NCBI GenBank assembly: GCA_019237115.1
Contig: JAFAHS010000287.1
Location: forward strand, 1 to 35,106
DNA from: Deltaproteobacteria bacterium
Lineage (GTDB): Bacteria; Desulfobacterota; Binatia; Binatales; Binataceae
Direction of reading: 5' to 3'
Length of the DNA: 35,106 nt
In this document: piece after piece, positions 1-8,053 of the stretch
Layout of the letters: each line of letters opens with the position of its first letter
Position numbering within the stretch: the first letter of the stretch is position 1
Made by a program: the position numbers and the translations under genes
Notes under the pieces: model-generated
What the model was told of the DNA's origin: nothing
What the model saw: only the letters and a program-made list of their open reading frames with translations
Databases searched by the model: none

Positions 1-213
1 TCGGTGCATGGCGATTTCGTCGTTGAGGTAGCGCATGAAGACGTCGTTGAGACCGGTCTGTCGGGTGCGGTTGGTGAACCGCGCGACGTAAATGGTTTCC
101 GCGCCGCTCGGCAGGTTGGAGCCGGATGCCCCGAAGTGATAACCGCAGCCGCCCAGCGCCATCACGAGTGCCAGGGTGGCAAGCAGGCTTGCCTCACTGC
201 GCCTTGGGTGCAT
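1..213 (-). CDS. lptE: LPS-assembly lipoprotein LptE, N-terminal fragment
   Basis: Only the first 71 codons are in the window; the gene runs off the left edge. Reading from ATG at 213 gives MHPRRSEA, a hydrophobic stretch and the lipobox LGGC (cleavage before Cys at about residue 23). The mature protein begins CGYHFGASGSNLP, followed by ETIYVARFTNRT, the typical LptE/RlpB start. LptE is the outer-membrane lipoprotein that plugs the LptD barrel in lipopolysaccharide export. The start lies inside the 3' end of nusB, overlapping it by 20 bases in another frame, so translation is probably coupled. The identification rests on the N-terminal third only. Confidence 0.8.
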   Translation of the reverse strand, partial: MHPRRSEASLLATLALVMALGGCGYHFGASGSNLPSGAETIYVARFTNRTRQTGLNDVFMRYLNDEIAMHR

Positions 214-640
214 CGGGGGGTTCGCCCTTGTGTTTCAGATTCAGCCGCGCCGCGATTTCGTCGAGAACGCCGTTGACGAAGCGTCCCGAGTCGTGGTCGC
301 CGTAACACTTGGCCAGCTCGATCGCCTCGTCGATGGTCACCCGCGCAGGGATCTCATCCATGCGCAAAAGCTCGTACAGCGCAAGCCGCAGGATATTGTG
401 ATCGACCCGCGACAGCCGCGCGATTGACCAATGCTCCAGCGTCGCGGCGATCTGCTGGTCCAATCCGGGGATCTCCGCCGCGACCCCGTCGATGAGCTGC
501 ATTGCAAATCGGCGGGCCGACGGTTCGGCGGTGAAGCTGTCAAAGAAGGCGCGCAGGTCTTCATTCGACGCGCCCCCGCAAATGTCGATTCGGTAGAGCG
601 CCTGCAGCGCGAGTTCCCGCCCTTGATGACGAATGCCCAT
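194..640 (-). CDS. nusB: Transcription antitermination factor NusB
   Basis: About 148 residues, the usual NusB length. NusB binds boxA RNA with NusE (S10) in antitermination complexes on rRNA operons. The sequence opens MGIRHQGRELALQALYRID, the characteristic first helix, and later shows SRVDHNILRLALYELL and the conserved C-terminal signature IDEAIELAKCYGDHDSGRFVNG. The ATG at 640 is preferred; a TTG two codons upstream (646) is possible. It follows ribBA in the same direction. In many bacteria ribH lies directly before nusB, but here it is absent. The 3' end overlaps lptE. Confidence 0.95.
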   Translation of the reverse strand: MGIRHQGRELALQALYRIDICGGASNEDLRAFFDSFTAEPSARRFAMQLIDGVAAEIPGLDQQIAATLEHWSIARLSRVDHNILRLALYELLRMDEIPARVTIDEAIELAKCYGDHDSGRFVNGVLDEIAARLNLKHKGEPPDAPKAQ

Positions 641-689
641 AGACAACTACTCAAAACGCGCAGGTGCGAGCGCGGTTCCGCCACGAGAG

Positions 690-1904
690 TCAGGTGATGA
701 GTTTCAGCTCCGAGAACAAGTGCCCCAGCTTTTCCTTCTTGGTTCGCAGGTAGCCGATATTGTCCACGTGCGGGGCGACTTCGAGAGGAATGCGGGTTAC
801 TTTTACTCCGTAGCGCCGCAAGCTTTCGATCTTGTGCGGGTTGTTGGTGAGCAGCCGGACCTCCCCGACCCCGAGATCGCGCAAAATCTGCGCGCCTATT
901 CCATAGTCGCGCAGGTCATCCTCGAAGCCCAGCTGCAGGTTCGCTTCCACCGTGTCCAGCCCGGTGTCCTGCAACGCGTAAGCGCGAATTTTGTTACCGA
1001 GCCCGATGCCGCGACCTTCCTGATGCAGATAAATGATCACGCCCGCGTCCGCTGCGAGAATCCGATTCACCGATTCCTCGAGCTGCTCCCCGCAGTCGCA
1101 ACGCTTCGATGCGAACACGTCGCCGGTCAGGCATTCGGAGTGAAGCCGCACCAGCGCGGGGCGTCCCCCGCCCACGTTTCCCTTGACCAGCGTGAGGTGC
1201 TCGCGGCCATCGACCACGTTGTGAAAAACCACCGCCTTGAACTCACCCTTGAGAAGCTGGAACGGCGCCTCCGAGACGCGCTGCACCAGCGTCTCATGAG
1301 TCAGGCGATATGCTACCAGGTCCTTGATGAAGCAAAGGGGAAAGTCGTGTTGCGCGGCAAATTTGCGAAGCTCGGGAAGCCGGGCCGCCTCGCCGTCGTC
1401 GCGCAGAATCGTGCAGAGGGCCGCGGCCGGATCCAGTCCCGCGCTCCGCACCAGGTCGACGGCTCCCTCGGCGCGGCCCATTCGCATCATGACGCCGCCG
1501 CTCAGAGACATCAGCGGCAGAATATGCCCGGGCATGACGATATCTTCCGGACCGCACTCGGGTGAGGCGACCACCTGAATGACGCGGGCCCGGTCGCCGG
1601 CGGAAATTCCGGTGGTTGCGCCTTCGCGCGCATCGATCAGGGCGCCGGCCTGTTCCGCAAGGGAGCTGCCATTATCATTCGAATGGGCGAGCGGAATGCC
1701 GAGCTCCCGCATCCGCTTGTCGGTAATTGCGACGGAAACGATGCCGCGGGCCTCGCGGGCCAGAAAGTTGACATGGTCGGGGGTGATCTTCTCGGCCGCC
1801 ATCACGAGGTCGCCCTCCGCGTCCTCGTGTTCCTCTGCAACCATCACGACCATGCGGCCGTCACGAATGTGCGCAAACACCTCTTCTAGCGATTTCGTCG
1901 CCAT
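690..1904 (-). CDS. ribBA: RibBA-type protein: degenerate DHBP synthase domain fused to GTP cyclohydrolase II
   Basis: 404 residues from ATG 1904; a GTG at 1934 would add ten. The C-terminal half is an intact GTP cyclohydrolase II: zinc cysteines in [18 protein letters not shown], catalytic [11 protein letters not shown], then [19 protein letters not shown] and [10 protein letters not shown]. The N-terminal half has the fold signature of 3,4-dihydroxy-2-butanone-4-phosphate synthase (RibB), including [10 protein letters not shown], but lacks key residues. The usual RENEGD is EDAEGD, the metal-binding His of GHTEA is Arg (GRAEG, about residue 144), and the Glu of CEI/CEL is Thr (CTIL, about 165). 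It therefore probably makes only the pyrimidine precursor of riboflavin. It lies between ribD and nusB on the same strand. Confidence 0.9.
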   Translation of the reverse strand: MATKSLEEVFAHIRDGRMVVMVAEEHEDAEGDLVMAAEKITPDHVNFLAREARGIVSVAITDKRMRELGIPLAHSNDNGSSLAEQAGALIDAREGATTGISAGDRARVIQVVASPECGPEDIVMPGHILPLMSLSGGVMMRMGRAEGAVDLVRSAGLDPAAALCTILRDDGEAARLPELRKFAAQHDFPLCFIKDLVAYRLTHETLVQRVSEAPFQLLKGEFKAVVFHNVVDGREHLTLVKGNVGGGRPALVRLHSECLTGDVFASKRCDCGEQLEESVNRILAADAGVIIYLHQEGRGIGLGNKIRAYALQDTGLDTVEANLQLGFEDDLRDYGIGAQILRDLGVGEVRLLTNNPHKIESLRRYGVKVTRIPLEVAPHVDNIGYLRTKKEKLGHLFSELKLIT

Positions 1905-1964
1905 CCCGAGTGCCCGTGTCGGGGATATTACCACTGCGAATTTTACCTAACCAGCGCAGGTCAG

Positions 1965-3098
1965 TCAGCGCGGCCGCGTAACCGGGCGCGCCTCGATGAG
2001 CGCGTCGCCAGCGATACGCCGCACCGAAACATTCCTAAGGCCGATAGCTTCGCGCACCCGACGGGTTTCGAGGCCCTGCACGGCGGGTAGCCCCGCGCCC
2101 AGCACCTTGGGCGCGATGAAGAACGCGACTCTGTCGATTATCCGCGCGCGCAGCGCGGAGCCGGCCAGGTGCGCGCCCCCCTCGAACAGAACTTTGCACC
2201 ACCCGCGGCGCGCAAATTCCGCCATCATCGCCTGGAGATCGATTTCTCCATCTCGTCCGCGGCAACCGACTACCTCGACGCGAGGGTTCGCGTAACGCCG
2301 TCTTGCCCGCGGGAGGTTCTTCACGAGGGTGACCAGCAGGGCGGTCGCGGCCGACCGTTCGGTGAAGACCAGCGCGGTGGGCGGGGTGCGCAGGCGAGCG
2401 TCGATAACCACCCGGACCGGATCTCTGCCCCGCGCGATCCGGCAGGTGAGCCGCGGATTGTCCTTGATCACGGTACCGGCGCCGACTACGACGGCGTCGC
2501 ATTCGCGGCGCCAGCGATGCACTATCGCGCGCGATCGCGCAGAGCTGATCCATTGCGAATCGCCGCTGGCGGCGGCGATCCTGCCGTCGAGCGAGGTCGC
2601 GAGCTTGAGAATTCCAAATGGACGTCTGCGCCTCACCCGCGTGATGAATCCTTCGTTGAGGGCGCGGCACTCATTTTCGAGAACCCCGGTTTCGACCGGG
2701 ATTCCGGCCTTGCTCAGAATCGCGATTCCGCGTCCGCGCACCGGAGGGTAGGGATCGAGGCAGCCGACCACCGCCCGCGCGATGCCGCCCGCGACCAGCG
2801 CGCGGGCGCAGGCCGGCGTCCGACCGCGGTGCGCACACGGCTCGAGGGTCAGGTAAGCGGTCGCGCCGCGTGCGAGCCTGCCAGCTCTGGTCAACGCGAC
2901 GGTTTCGGCATGAGGACGGCCACCGCGTCCGGTCGCGCCCTGCCCTACCAGGCGGCCGCCCCGGACCAGGACGCAGCCGACGCTCGGGTTGGGGGTGGTG
3001 AGACCGGCGCGGGCACGCGCCAGCGCGAGCGCGCGCCGCATGAAACGGCGATCCGATTCGGCACGCGCGCCGGCGCGCGCATCAGGAGGCGGGTTCAC
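1965..3098 (-). CDS. ribD: Bifunctional riboflavin deaminase/reductase RibD
   Basis: 377 residues, normal for RibD, which catalyses deamination and then NADPH-dependent reduction of the pyrimidine intermediate after GTP cyclohydrolase II. The N-terminal deaminase domain (about 15-145) shows [11 protein letters not shown], the zinc ligands HAE, and [11 protein letters not shown]. The reductase domain (about 155-370) begins [17 protein letters not shown] and contains SQWIS and [13 protein letters not shown]. The start is GTG at 3098, which overlaps the 3' end of nrdR by 17 bases in another frame; that supports both the start choice and translational coupling. ribBA follows 60 bases downstream. 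Confidence 0.95.
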   Translation of the reverse strand: MNPPPDARAGARAESDRRFMRRALALARARAGLTTPNPSVGCVLVRGGRLVGQGATGRGGRPHAETVALTRAGRLARGATAYLTLEPCAHRGRTPACARALVAGGIARAVVGCLDPYPPVRGRGIAILSKAGIPVETGVLENECRALNEGFITRVRRRRPFGILKLATSLDGRIAAASGDSQWISSARSRAIVHRWRRECDAVVVGAGTVIKDNPRLTCRIARGRDPVRVVIDARLRTPPTALVFTERSAATALLVTLVKNLPRARRRYANPRVEVVGCRGRDGEIDLQAMMAEFARRGWCKVLFEGGAHLAGSALRARIIDRVAFFIAPKVLGAGLPAVQGLETRRVREAIGLRNVSVRRIAGDALIEARPVTRPR

Positions 3099-3594
3099 CC
3101 TTCTTGTCGCGCGGGCGAGCTTCGCCGGAGGAAGTTTCCTTGCGAAGACGAATCAGGTCTTCGAGCTCGTGCATGAACTCGTCGATGTCTTTGAATGAAC
3201 GGTACACCGACGCGAAGCGAACGTATGCTATCTGATCGACGGTGTGCAGTTCGTTCATGACCGCGGAGCCGATTTCCGAGCTCGGAACTTCCTTGGCCCC
3301 GCTCTCGGCCGCGTGACGTTCGATACGATCGGCGATTTCTTCGATGGTCTCGATTGAGACGGGGCGTTTCTCACAGGCGCGCTTTAGGCCCGCGATGATC
3401 TTGCCGCGATCGAACGGCTCGCGCCGACCATCTTTCTTGACCACGACCGGCACCGCTTCCTCGACGCGCTCGTAGGTGGTGAAGCGGCGGTCGCATTCCG
3501 GGCAGGCGCGGCGGCGACGAATGGTGTCGCCCTCGCCGGAGAGCCGCGAGTCGATGACCCGGGTGTCGCGATGTTTGCAGAACGGACAACGCAT
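3082..3594 (-). CDS. nrdR: Transcriptional repressor NrdR
   Basis: 170 residues. NrdR represses ribonucleotide reductase genes by sensing nucleotides through an ATP-cone and binding NrdR boxes. The N-terminal zinc ribbon uses C3/C6 (CPFC) and C31/C34 (CPEC), with the expected VIDSR and [10 protein letters not shown] around it. The ATP-cone covers about residues 48-138 ([20 protein letters not shown], later [11 protein letters not shown]). The C-terminal tail is charged and variable. It lies between acpP and ribD; nrdR next to ribD is a common arrangement. No NrdR box was recognised in this window. Confidence 0.96.
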   Translation of the reverse strand: MRCPFCKHRDTRVIDSRLSGEGDTIRRRRACPECDRRFTTYERVEEAVPVVVKKDGRREPFDRGKIIAGLKRACEKRPVSIETIEEIADRIERHAAESGAKEVPSSEIGSAVMNELHTVDQIAYVRFASVYRSFKDIDEFMHELEDLIRLRKETSSGEARPRDKKGEPAS

Positions 3595-3685
3595 CGCTAA
3601 AGGCGCTCAACGCGTGCGCGCCCGGAGAATCTCGCAGCAGGCGCTCCGAAAGGTGTTTCAGGAAACCGGAATGGCGAACGAAGGT

Positions 3686-3925
3686 TCAGCTCTTGTGAGC
3701 CTCGATGTAGTTAACGACGTCTTTTACGGTGCGGATTTTTTCGGCGTCCTCGTCGGAGATTTCGACGTTGAATTCCTCCTCCAGTGCCATCACCAGCTCG
3801 ACAATATCGAGCGAGTCCGCCCCGAGATCCTCGATAAACGACGAATCCGGCTTGACCTCATCGGCTGCCACACCGAGCTGCTCGCTGATTTTCTCGCGAA
3901 CCTTGGTTTCGATGTCTGAAGCCAT
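3686..3925 (-). CDS. acpP: Acyl carrier protein
   Basis: 79 residues, the normal ACP length and strongly acidic. The protein carries growing fatty acyl chains on 4'-phosphopantetheine attached to the serine of GADSLD (Ser38). The sequence starts [19 protein letters not shown] and contains [13 protein letters not shown] and [15 protein letters not shown], all canonical. An AGGAGG Shine-Dalgarno lies 13 bases before the ATG. It is downstream of fabD on the same strand, but fabG, often between them, is missing. A candidate promoter of its own lies at 4045-4073. Confidence 0.98.
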   Translation of the reverse strand: MASDIETKVREKISEQLGVAADEVKPDSSFIEDLGADSLDIVELVMALEEEFNVEISDEDAEKIRTVKDVVNYIEAHKS

Positions 3926-4044
3926 CGTGCTCTAGTTCCTCCTAGACAGCGCCGCTACCCGGCCGCTCTTCAAATGCGATTTCTGGCCGTGGCCGGATGC
4001 TTCGCTGGGTCGCTTTCCGCATCGCCTCGGACAAGTAACAGGGC

Positions 4045-4073
4045 AGCATAAGGTCTTGAAAGACTCTAGGCAA
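4045..4073 (-). promoter_or_regulatory. Candidate sigma-70-type promoter for acpP with palindromic spacer
   Basis: On the minus strand TTGCCT (4073-4068) and TATGCT (4050-4045) are separated by exactly 17 bases; each matches consensus at four of six positions. The spacer contains the inverted repeat GTCTTTCAAGAC (4064-4053), a possible operator. Transcription would start near 4038, about 110 bases before acpP. Identified by eye only. Confidence 0.4.
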
Positions 4074-4101
4074 GTTGCCCCCGTCGATGAAACCCGGCAG
4101 T

Positions 4102-5037
4102 TCACGCCGGGGCGGCGTCCTTCAATGACTGGAGCGACGCGAGGTCTTCGAGCGGTCGGACCTTAACGTTGCGATCGATTCGGCGCATAAAACCCATCAG
4201 GACCCGCCCCCCGAATTCAACCGCCTCAGTCACGCCCTGCGCGACCATCGTCCTCATCGAGTCCTCCCACTTGACCGGCGCGGTGATTTGCTCGGAGAGC
4301 AAGCGCCTCACCTGCGCGGGGTCGAGATTCACTTCGGCGGTAACGTTGGCAATTACCCCAAATTTAAACGGATGGACCCTCAATCCCGCGAGCACCGGCT
4401 CCATGCCCCTTCGGGCGGGCTCCATGAGCGGACAATGGAACGGGGCGCTGACGTTCAGTTCCTGGGAGGCGCGCGCGCCGCGCTGTTTGGCGATTTCAAC
4501 CGCACGCCGAACCGGCGCGGCGTGACCGGCAATGACAATTTGACCGGGCGCGTTAAGATTCGACGGGACCGCGATTGCGCCTGGACTGCTCACTTCACGG
4601 CAGATTTCAACCGCCGCCGAGAGCTCAAGTCCGAGCAGCGCCGCCATCGCCCCCTGCCCTTGCGGACAGGCTTCCTGCATCAGCCGGCCGCGTTCGCGAA
4701 CCGCCCTCAACGCCTCGGCGAAATCGAGAGCCCCCGCGGCGACGAGCGCGCCGTACTCACCGAGGCTGTGACCCGCTGCGAGATGGGCGTGGTCGCCGAC
4801 CTCCGCCTGGTAGACGCGCAGCGCGGCGACCGAGGTCGTGACCACGGCGGGCTGGGTATTGGCGGTCAACCGGAGTTGCTCTTCGGGCCCTTCGAAGCAG
4901 AGTTTTGCAAGATCGAACCCCAGCGCATCATTGGCCTCGGCAAACGCCCCCTGCGCTGCGGGAAAATTCCTTGCGAGCTCGGCGCCCATTCCGACCTTTT
5001 GCGAGCCCTGTCCGGGAAAGAGAAATGCCAGCTTCAT
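4102..5037 (-). CDS. fabD: Malonyl-CoA:ACP transacylase FabD
   Basis: 311 residues, typical of FabD, which moves malonyl from CoA to ACP for fatty-acid elongation. The N-terminus has LFPGQGSQKVGMG. The nucleophile is Ser91 in GHSLGE and the catalytic His is His201 in SAPFHCPLM. Other family landmarks are QPAVVTTSVAAL and FGGRVLMGFMRR. A GGGGAG Shine-Dalgarno lies a few bases before the ATG. Its neighbours are plsX upstream (181 bases away) and acpP downstream, as in the common rpmF-plsX-fabH-fabD-fabG-acpP cluster, but without fabH and fabG. Confidence 0.97.
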   Translation of the reverse strand: MKLAFLFPGQGSQKVGMGAELARNFPAAQGAFAEANDALGFDLAKLCFEGPEEQLRLTANTQPAVVTTSVAALRVYQAEVGDHAHLAAGHSLGEYGALVAAGALDFAEALRAVRERGRLMQEACPQGQGAMAALLGLELSAAVEICREVSSPGAIAVPSNLNAPGQIVIAGHAAPVRRAVEIAKQRGARASQELNVSAPFHCPLMEPARRGMEPVLAGLRVHPFKFGVIANVTAEVNLDPAQVRRLLSEQITAPVKWEDSMRTMVAQGVTEAVEFGGRVLMGFMRRIDRNVKVRPLEDLASLQSLKDAAPA

Positions 5038-5218
5038 CCGTACTCCCCGCCGCCCGCGCCAGTAAAAAAGGGAGCGTGGCCCAAATGCGTCTGCACCCGT
5101 TCAACTCGCTTCGTTCTGCGCGGGACCTTGAACCCCGGTCCCCCGCACCGCAAGGCTGCCGAAACCCGTCCTCTTCTCGCCATCGTCGCGCCCAGCTCCG
5201 CAACCTCCGTGAAGGTTA
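5038..5218 (-). other. Spacer between plsX and fabD, no gene seen
   Basis: 181 bases in a cluster where neighbours are otherwise close together. In many bacteria fabH occupies this place. No FabH motif or remnant was recognised in any minus-strand frame, and no strong promoter or terminator was seen. Confidence 0.5.
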
Positions 5219-6532
5219 TCAGGACGGTTCATTTTTCACAGGTTTGGATTCTCCCTCGGCGTGATGAGGTTCCTCATCATGCGGCCCGGTTCCGTTGGGC
5301 GCTATCTCGCCGTCGACGGCGGTTCTGCCCGACACCGGGGACGGCGCAGGCACGTCTACTCCCCAGGCGTGCTCGGCCGGCGCTCCGGCATGATTGGAAG
5401 CGTTGGTCTCGACCGATGTCTCGGGCGCCCTGGGAGCTTCGCCTTCCCTGGGGTGACGATGCAGCCGTTCGCGCATGCGGCTGAACAGCGCGCGAATCCC
5501 TTTGCCTGCGGGTTTTGTGACCGCGGCGGCAGGTTGTGAACGATTGAGGATTTCGACGATCTCGACGTTGACGTGTTTAACCAGCGCTTCGTCAGCCGCG
5601 GCGCGAACCGCATTGCGGACCGCCCGTCCGTTCGACGAGCCGTGTGCGATGATCGCGACACCGTTGACCCCGAGCAGCGGCGCGCCCCCGGTCTCGTGCG
5701 GGTCGAGCCGCTCGCGCATGGCGCCCATGCGTCTGCGAACCATGAAGTACGCCAGTCGTCCCGGCCAACTCCCGCCAAACAGCTCGCGCAGGTTGCCGAG
5801 CATGAATGCGGCGAACCCCTCCATGGTCTTGAGGGCCACGTTTCCGGTGAAACCGTCCGGAACGATCACATCGACCTTACCGCGGTTGATGTCCCGGCCT
5901 TCGACGTAACCGATGTAATTGACGTAGGAGCCCATCTGGCTCAGCGTCGCGGCGGCGGCGCGGGTAAGCTCGGTGCCTTTGGAGGCCTCCTCGCCATTGG
6001 AAAGAATTCCGACCCGCGGCCGCGAGATGTTGCGCACGCGTCGCCAATAGACGGTGCCCATCACGGCGAACTGAACGAGGTTAATCGGTTTAACTTCGGT
6101 GTTGGCCCCCGCATCGATGAGCAGCGCGTGGCCCTGCGCCGTGGGTACCGCAGACGCGATCGCCGGCCGGTCGATGGGTCCGAGGTTGCCCAGGATAACC
6201 ATCGCTGCCGCCATCATCGCGCCGGAGTTGCCGGCGCTGACGAAAGCGTCGGCACCCTGGTTTTTCACCAGGTCGAAGCCCGTGTGCAGCGAAGACTGTG
6301 GTTTATTGATTATCGATTCAAGCGGCGAATCGTCCATCAGGACGACTTCGGGCGCATGTTCGATGTGGATCTTGAGTCCCGCGACATTGTGCTCGGCGAG
6401 TTCCCGCGCGACGATTTCGCGATCGCCGACCAGGATGACCTCGATACCGAAATCGCGAGCGGCGAGAACGCCACCTTCCACCGCAGCCTTCGGGGCGAGG
6501 TCGCCCCCCATCGCGTCGAGCGCGACTCTCAC
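5219..6532 (-). CDS. plsX: Phosphate acyltransferase PlsX with long C-terminal tail
   Basis: 437 residues from GTG 6532. PlsX converts acyl-ACP to acyl-phosphate for phosphatidic acid synthesis. The catalytic core (about 1-332) is canonical: VALDAMGGDLAP, ALLIDAGANTEV, GILSNGEEASKGTEL, VPDGFTGNVALK, GVAIIAHGSSN. After NVEIVEILNRS there are about 105 extra residues, starting with a basic patch (KGIRALFSRMRERLHRH) and ending in a Pro/Glu/Ala/His-rich, apparently disordered tail. Known PlsX proteins are mostly 330-350 residues. The gene follows rpmF by 21 bases, and its Shine-Dalgarno lies within a perfect palindrome. Confidence 0.95.
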   Translation of the reverse strand: MRVALDAMGGDLAPKAAVEGGVLAARDFGIEVILVGDREIVARELAEHNVAGLKIHIEHAPEVVLMDDSPLESIINKPQSSLHTGFDLVKNQGADAFVSAGNSGAMMAAAMVILGNLGPIDRPAIASAVPTAQGHALLIDAGANTEVKPINLVQFAVMGTVYWRRVRNISRPRVGILSNGEEASKGTELTRAAAATLSQMGSYVNYIGYVEGRDINRGKVDVIVPDGFTGNVALKTMEGFAAFMLGNLRELFGGSWPGRLAYFMVRRRMGAMRERLDPHETGGAPLLGVNGVAIIAHGSSNGRAVRNAVRAAADEALVKHVNVEIVEILNRSQPAAAVTKPAGKGIRALFSRMRERLHRHPREGEAPRAPETSVETNASNHAGAPAEHAWGVDVPAPSPVSGRTAVDGEIAPNGTGPHDEEPHHAEGESKPVKNEPS

Positions 6533-6538
6533 TGCTTA

Positions 6539-6552
6539 CTCCCGGCCGGGAG
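6539..6552 (-). promoter_or_regulatory. Palindrome containing the plsX ribosome-binding site
   Basis: CTCCCGGCCGGGAG is a perfect 14-base palindrome placed immediately after the rpmF stop codon. Its 3' arm GGGAG is the only good Shine-Dalgarno for the plsX GTG, six bases away. As RNA it can form a 5-bp stem with a GGCC loop that would hide the site, suggesting translational coupling to rpmF. Too short and without a U-run to be an intrinsic terminator. Confidence 0.5.
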
Positions 6553-6553
6553 G

Positions 6554-6733
6554 CTATTCCTCGACCGGCGCGAGTTCGCGTCCGCGATAGGAGCCGCAAT
6601 GACGGCACACCCGATGGGGCATTACCGGCTCGCCGCAGTTCGAGCAGGTGCCGGGATTTACCGGCCGCAGGGCATCGTGCGCGCGGCGCTTGTTTTTCTT
6701 GGAGTGAGAGGTGCGGCGTTTGGGTGCTTGCAT
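6554..6733 (-). CDS. rpmF: 50S ribosomal protein L32
   Basis: A 59-residue protein, start ATG 6733, preceded by an AGGAAG Shine-Dalgarno. It begins MQAPKRRTSHSKKNKRRAHD, the basic L32 start, and carries a four-cysteine zinc ribbon, CSNC (Cys30, Cys33) and CRHC (Cys43, Cys46), then GSYRGRE. L32 is a structural protein of the large ribosomal subunit. It sits between the DUF177 gene and plsX, the classic yceD-rpmF-plsX order. Confidence 0.97.
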   Translation of the reverse strand: MQAPKRRTSHSKKNKRRAHDALRPVNPGTCSNCGEPVMPHRVCRHCGSYRGRELAPVEE

Positions 6734-6763
6734 GGGGTTACTTCCTGAACTTGGGATTGAGCA

Positions 6764-7300
6764 TCAGTTGCGGCCGATCTTGAGCGAACGCAACACGGCA
6801 AAGCGGGGATCGGGTTGAGAGCTGCGGCACTCGCACTCTCCGCGGTTGAGGTTGATTCCGCAGTGCGGACACAGGCCACGGCAGTCATCCTGACAGAGCG
6901 GGCGCGTCGGCAGCGCCAGCAGGAGTTGTTCGCGTACCAGGGGACCGAGATCGATCTCATCGCCGTCGTAAAGCGAGAATTCCAAATCGTCAGCGCGCAG
7001 CCCTGCATCGCCGTCCATGCCGATCGACTTGGGCGCCATTACCAACCGAAACGCGCGGTCGTTGGACGCCTTGAAGTCCTCGGCGCAGCGGGCGCAGGTC
7101 GCAACGGTTTGGGCCGTCAGCGTGCCGGCGAAGAACAAGTCGGTACCGGCGCGGTAGTAGGACACCGTCACCCCGATCGGGGCGTTGACGTGATATTCGC
7201 GAACCGGTCCCTGCGCGAGAATTCGATTAATTTCCATTTCCGGCTCGACGAAGGTTATCTCCTTCGCCTCGGCGGTTATGTCTTCCAGGCGAAGTTTCAC
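6764..7300 (-). CDS. yceD: DUF177/YceD family protein, linked to 23S rRNA metabolism
   Basis: 178 residues from GTG 7300. Recognised by position directly upstream of rpmF and by the C-terminal cysteine cluster CQDDCRGLCPHCGINLN...CEC, typical of the DUF177 family. An additional CARC lies mid-protein at TVATCARCAEDF. In other bacteria and plants the family is implicated in 23S rRNA accumulation; the molecular mechanism is not settled. The acidic stretch between about 115 and 140 (DDLEFSLYDGDEIDLGPLVREQ) is also a family hallmark. The start is 60 bases downstream of nth. Confidence 0.88.
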   Translation of the reverse strand: MKLRLEDITAEAKEITFVEPEMEINRILAQGPVREYHVNAPIGVTVSYYRAGTDLFFAGTLTAQTVATCARCAEDFKASNDRAFRLVMAPKSIGMDGDAGLRADDLEFSLYDGDEIDLGPLVREQLLLALPTRPLCQDDCRGLCPHCGINLNRGECECRSSQPDPRFAVLRSLKIGRN

Positions 7301-7360
7301 GGAATGGCCTTGAATACTGAGGTGTTCGGATCGGAGATTATTGCATGTCGCAGGAACTCT

Positions 7361-8053
7361 TCAAATACGCTGGCTGCGCCGTCGGGCGGGACCCGCCGGG
7401 CGCGCCGGAAACACGCCAATTTTCGGGCATTCTTTGACGATTGGACACTGATCGCATCGCGGCGCGCGCGCGTAGCAGATCTGTCGACCATGCAGAATCA
7501 AGCGCATGGAAAGCGGGGTCCATTGGTCGGGGGGCAGCAGTTCGCCCACCTGCGCTTCGATCTCGTCGGGGTCTTTGGAAGAGGTGAGCCCCAGGCGATG
7601 ACTCACGCGCCGCACGTGGGTGTCTACTACGAAGCCGGGCTTGCCGTACACGTGGCCGAGGAGAACGTTGGCGGTTTTGCGACCGACCCCGGGAAGGGTC
7701 ACCAGGTTCTCCATCGTGTCGGGGACCTTGCCTCCGTAGCGCTCGACGATCGCCCGGGCGGCGCCCATCAAGGATTTTGTCTTCTGCCGAAAGAAGCCGG
7801 TGGTAACGATCAGTTTCTGCACGTGTCCGGGGTCTGCCGCCGCCATCGCCGCTGGGGTAGGAAGTTCGCTGAACAGCACCGGCGTGACCCGATTGACCCG
7901 CGCATCGGTGCATTGCGCTGAAAGAATCGTCGCCACCAGGCATTGCCACGGCGTCTCGAAGTCAAGGCTTATGCGCGCCTTGGGATAAGCGGCGGCCAGG
8001 ATTTTTCCGATCCGACGCGCGCGCGCTTTAAGCTGCGGTTTGCTTTCGGCCAT
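7361..8053 (-). CDS. nth: Endonuclease III (DNA glycosylase/AP lyase)
   Basis: 230 residues. Removes oxidised pyrimidines and nicks abasic sites in base-excision repair. The helix-hairpin-helix LPGVGRKTANVLL carries the catalytic Lys, followed by the catalytic Asp in FVVDTHVRRVSHRLGL. The C-terminal iron-sulfur loop has the exact C-x6-C-x2-C-x5-C spacing (CYARAPRCDQCPIVKEC). ETPWQCLVATILSAQCTD is the usual N-terminal signature. The start codon shares one base with the glpD stop (TAATG), so the genes are probably translationally coupled. A basic tail follows the cluster. Confidence 0.96.
   Translation of the reverse strand: MAESKPQLKARARRIGKILAAAYPKARISLDFETPWQCLVATILSAQCTDARVNRVTPVLFSELPTPAAMAAADPGHVQKLIVTTGFFRQKTKSLMGAARAIVERYGGKVPDTMENLVTLPGVGRKTANVLLGHVYGKPGFVVDTHVRRVSHRLGLTSSKDPDEIEAQVGELLPPDQWTPLSMRLILHGRQICYARAPRCDQCPIVKECPKIGVFPARPAGPARRRSQRI

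Noticed and set aside
633..1565. A 310-codon plus-strand frame opposite ribBA
   Set aside because: It is the antisense of a clearly conserved gene, with no family motif and a composition typical of shadows in GC-rich DNA.
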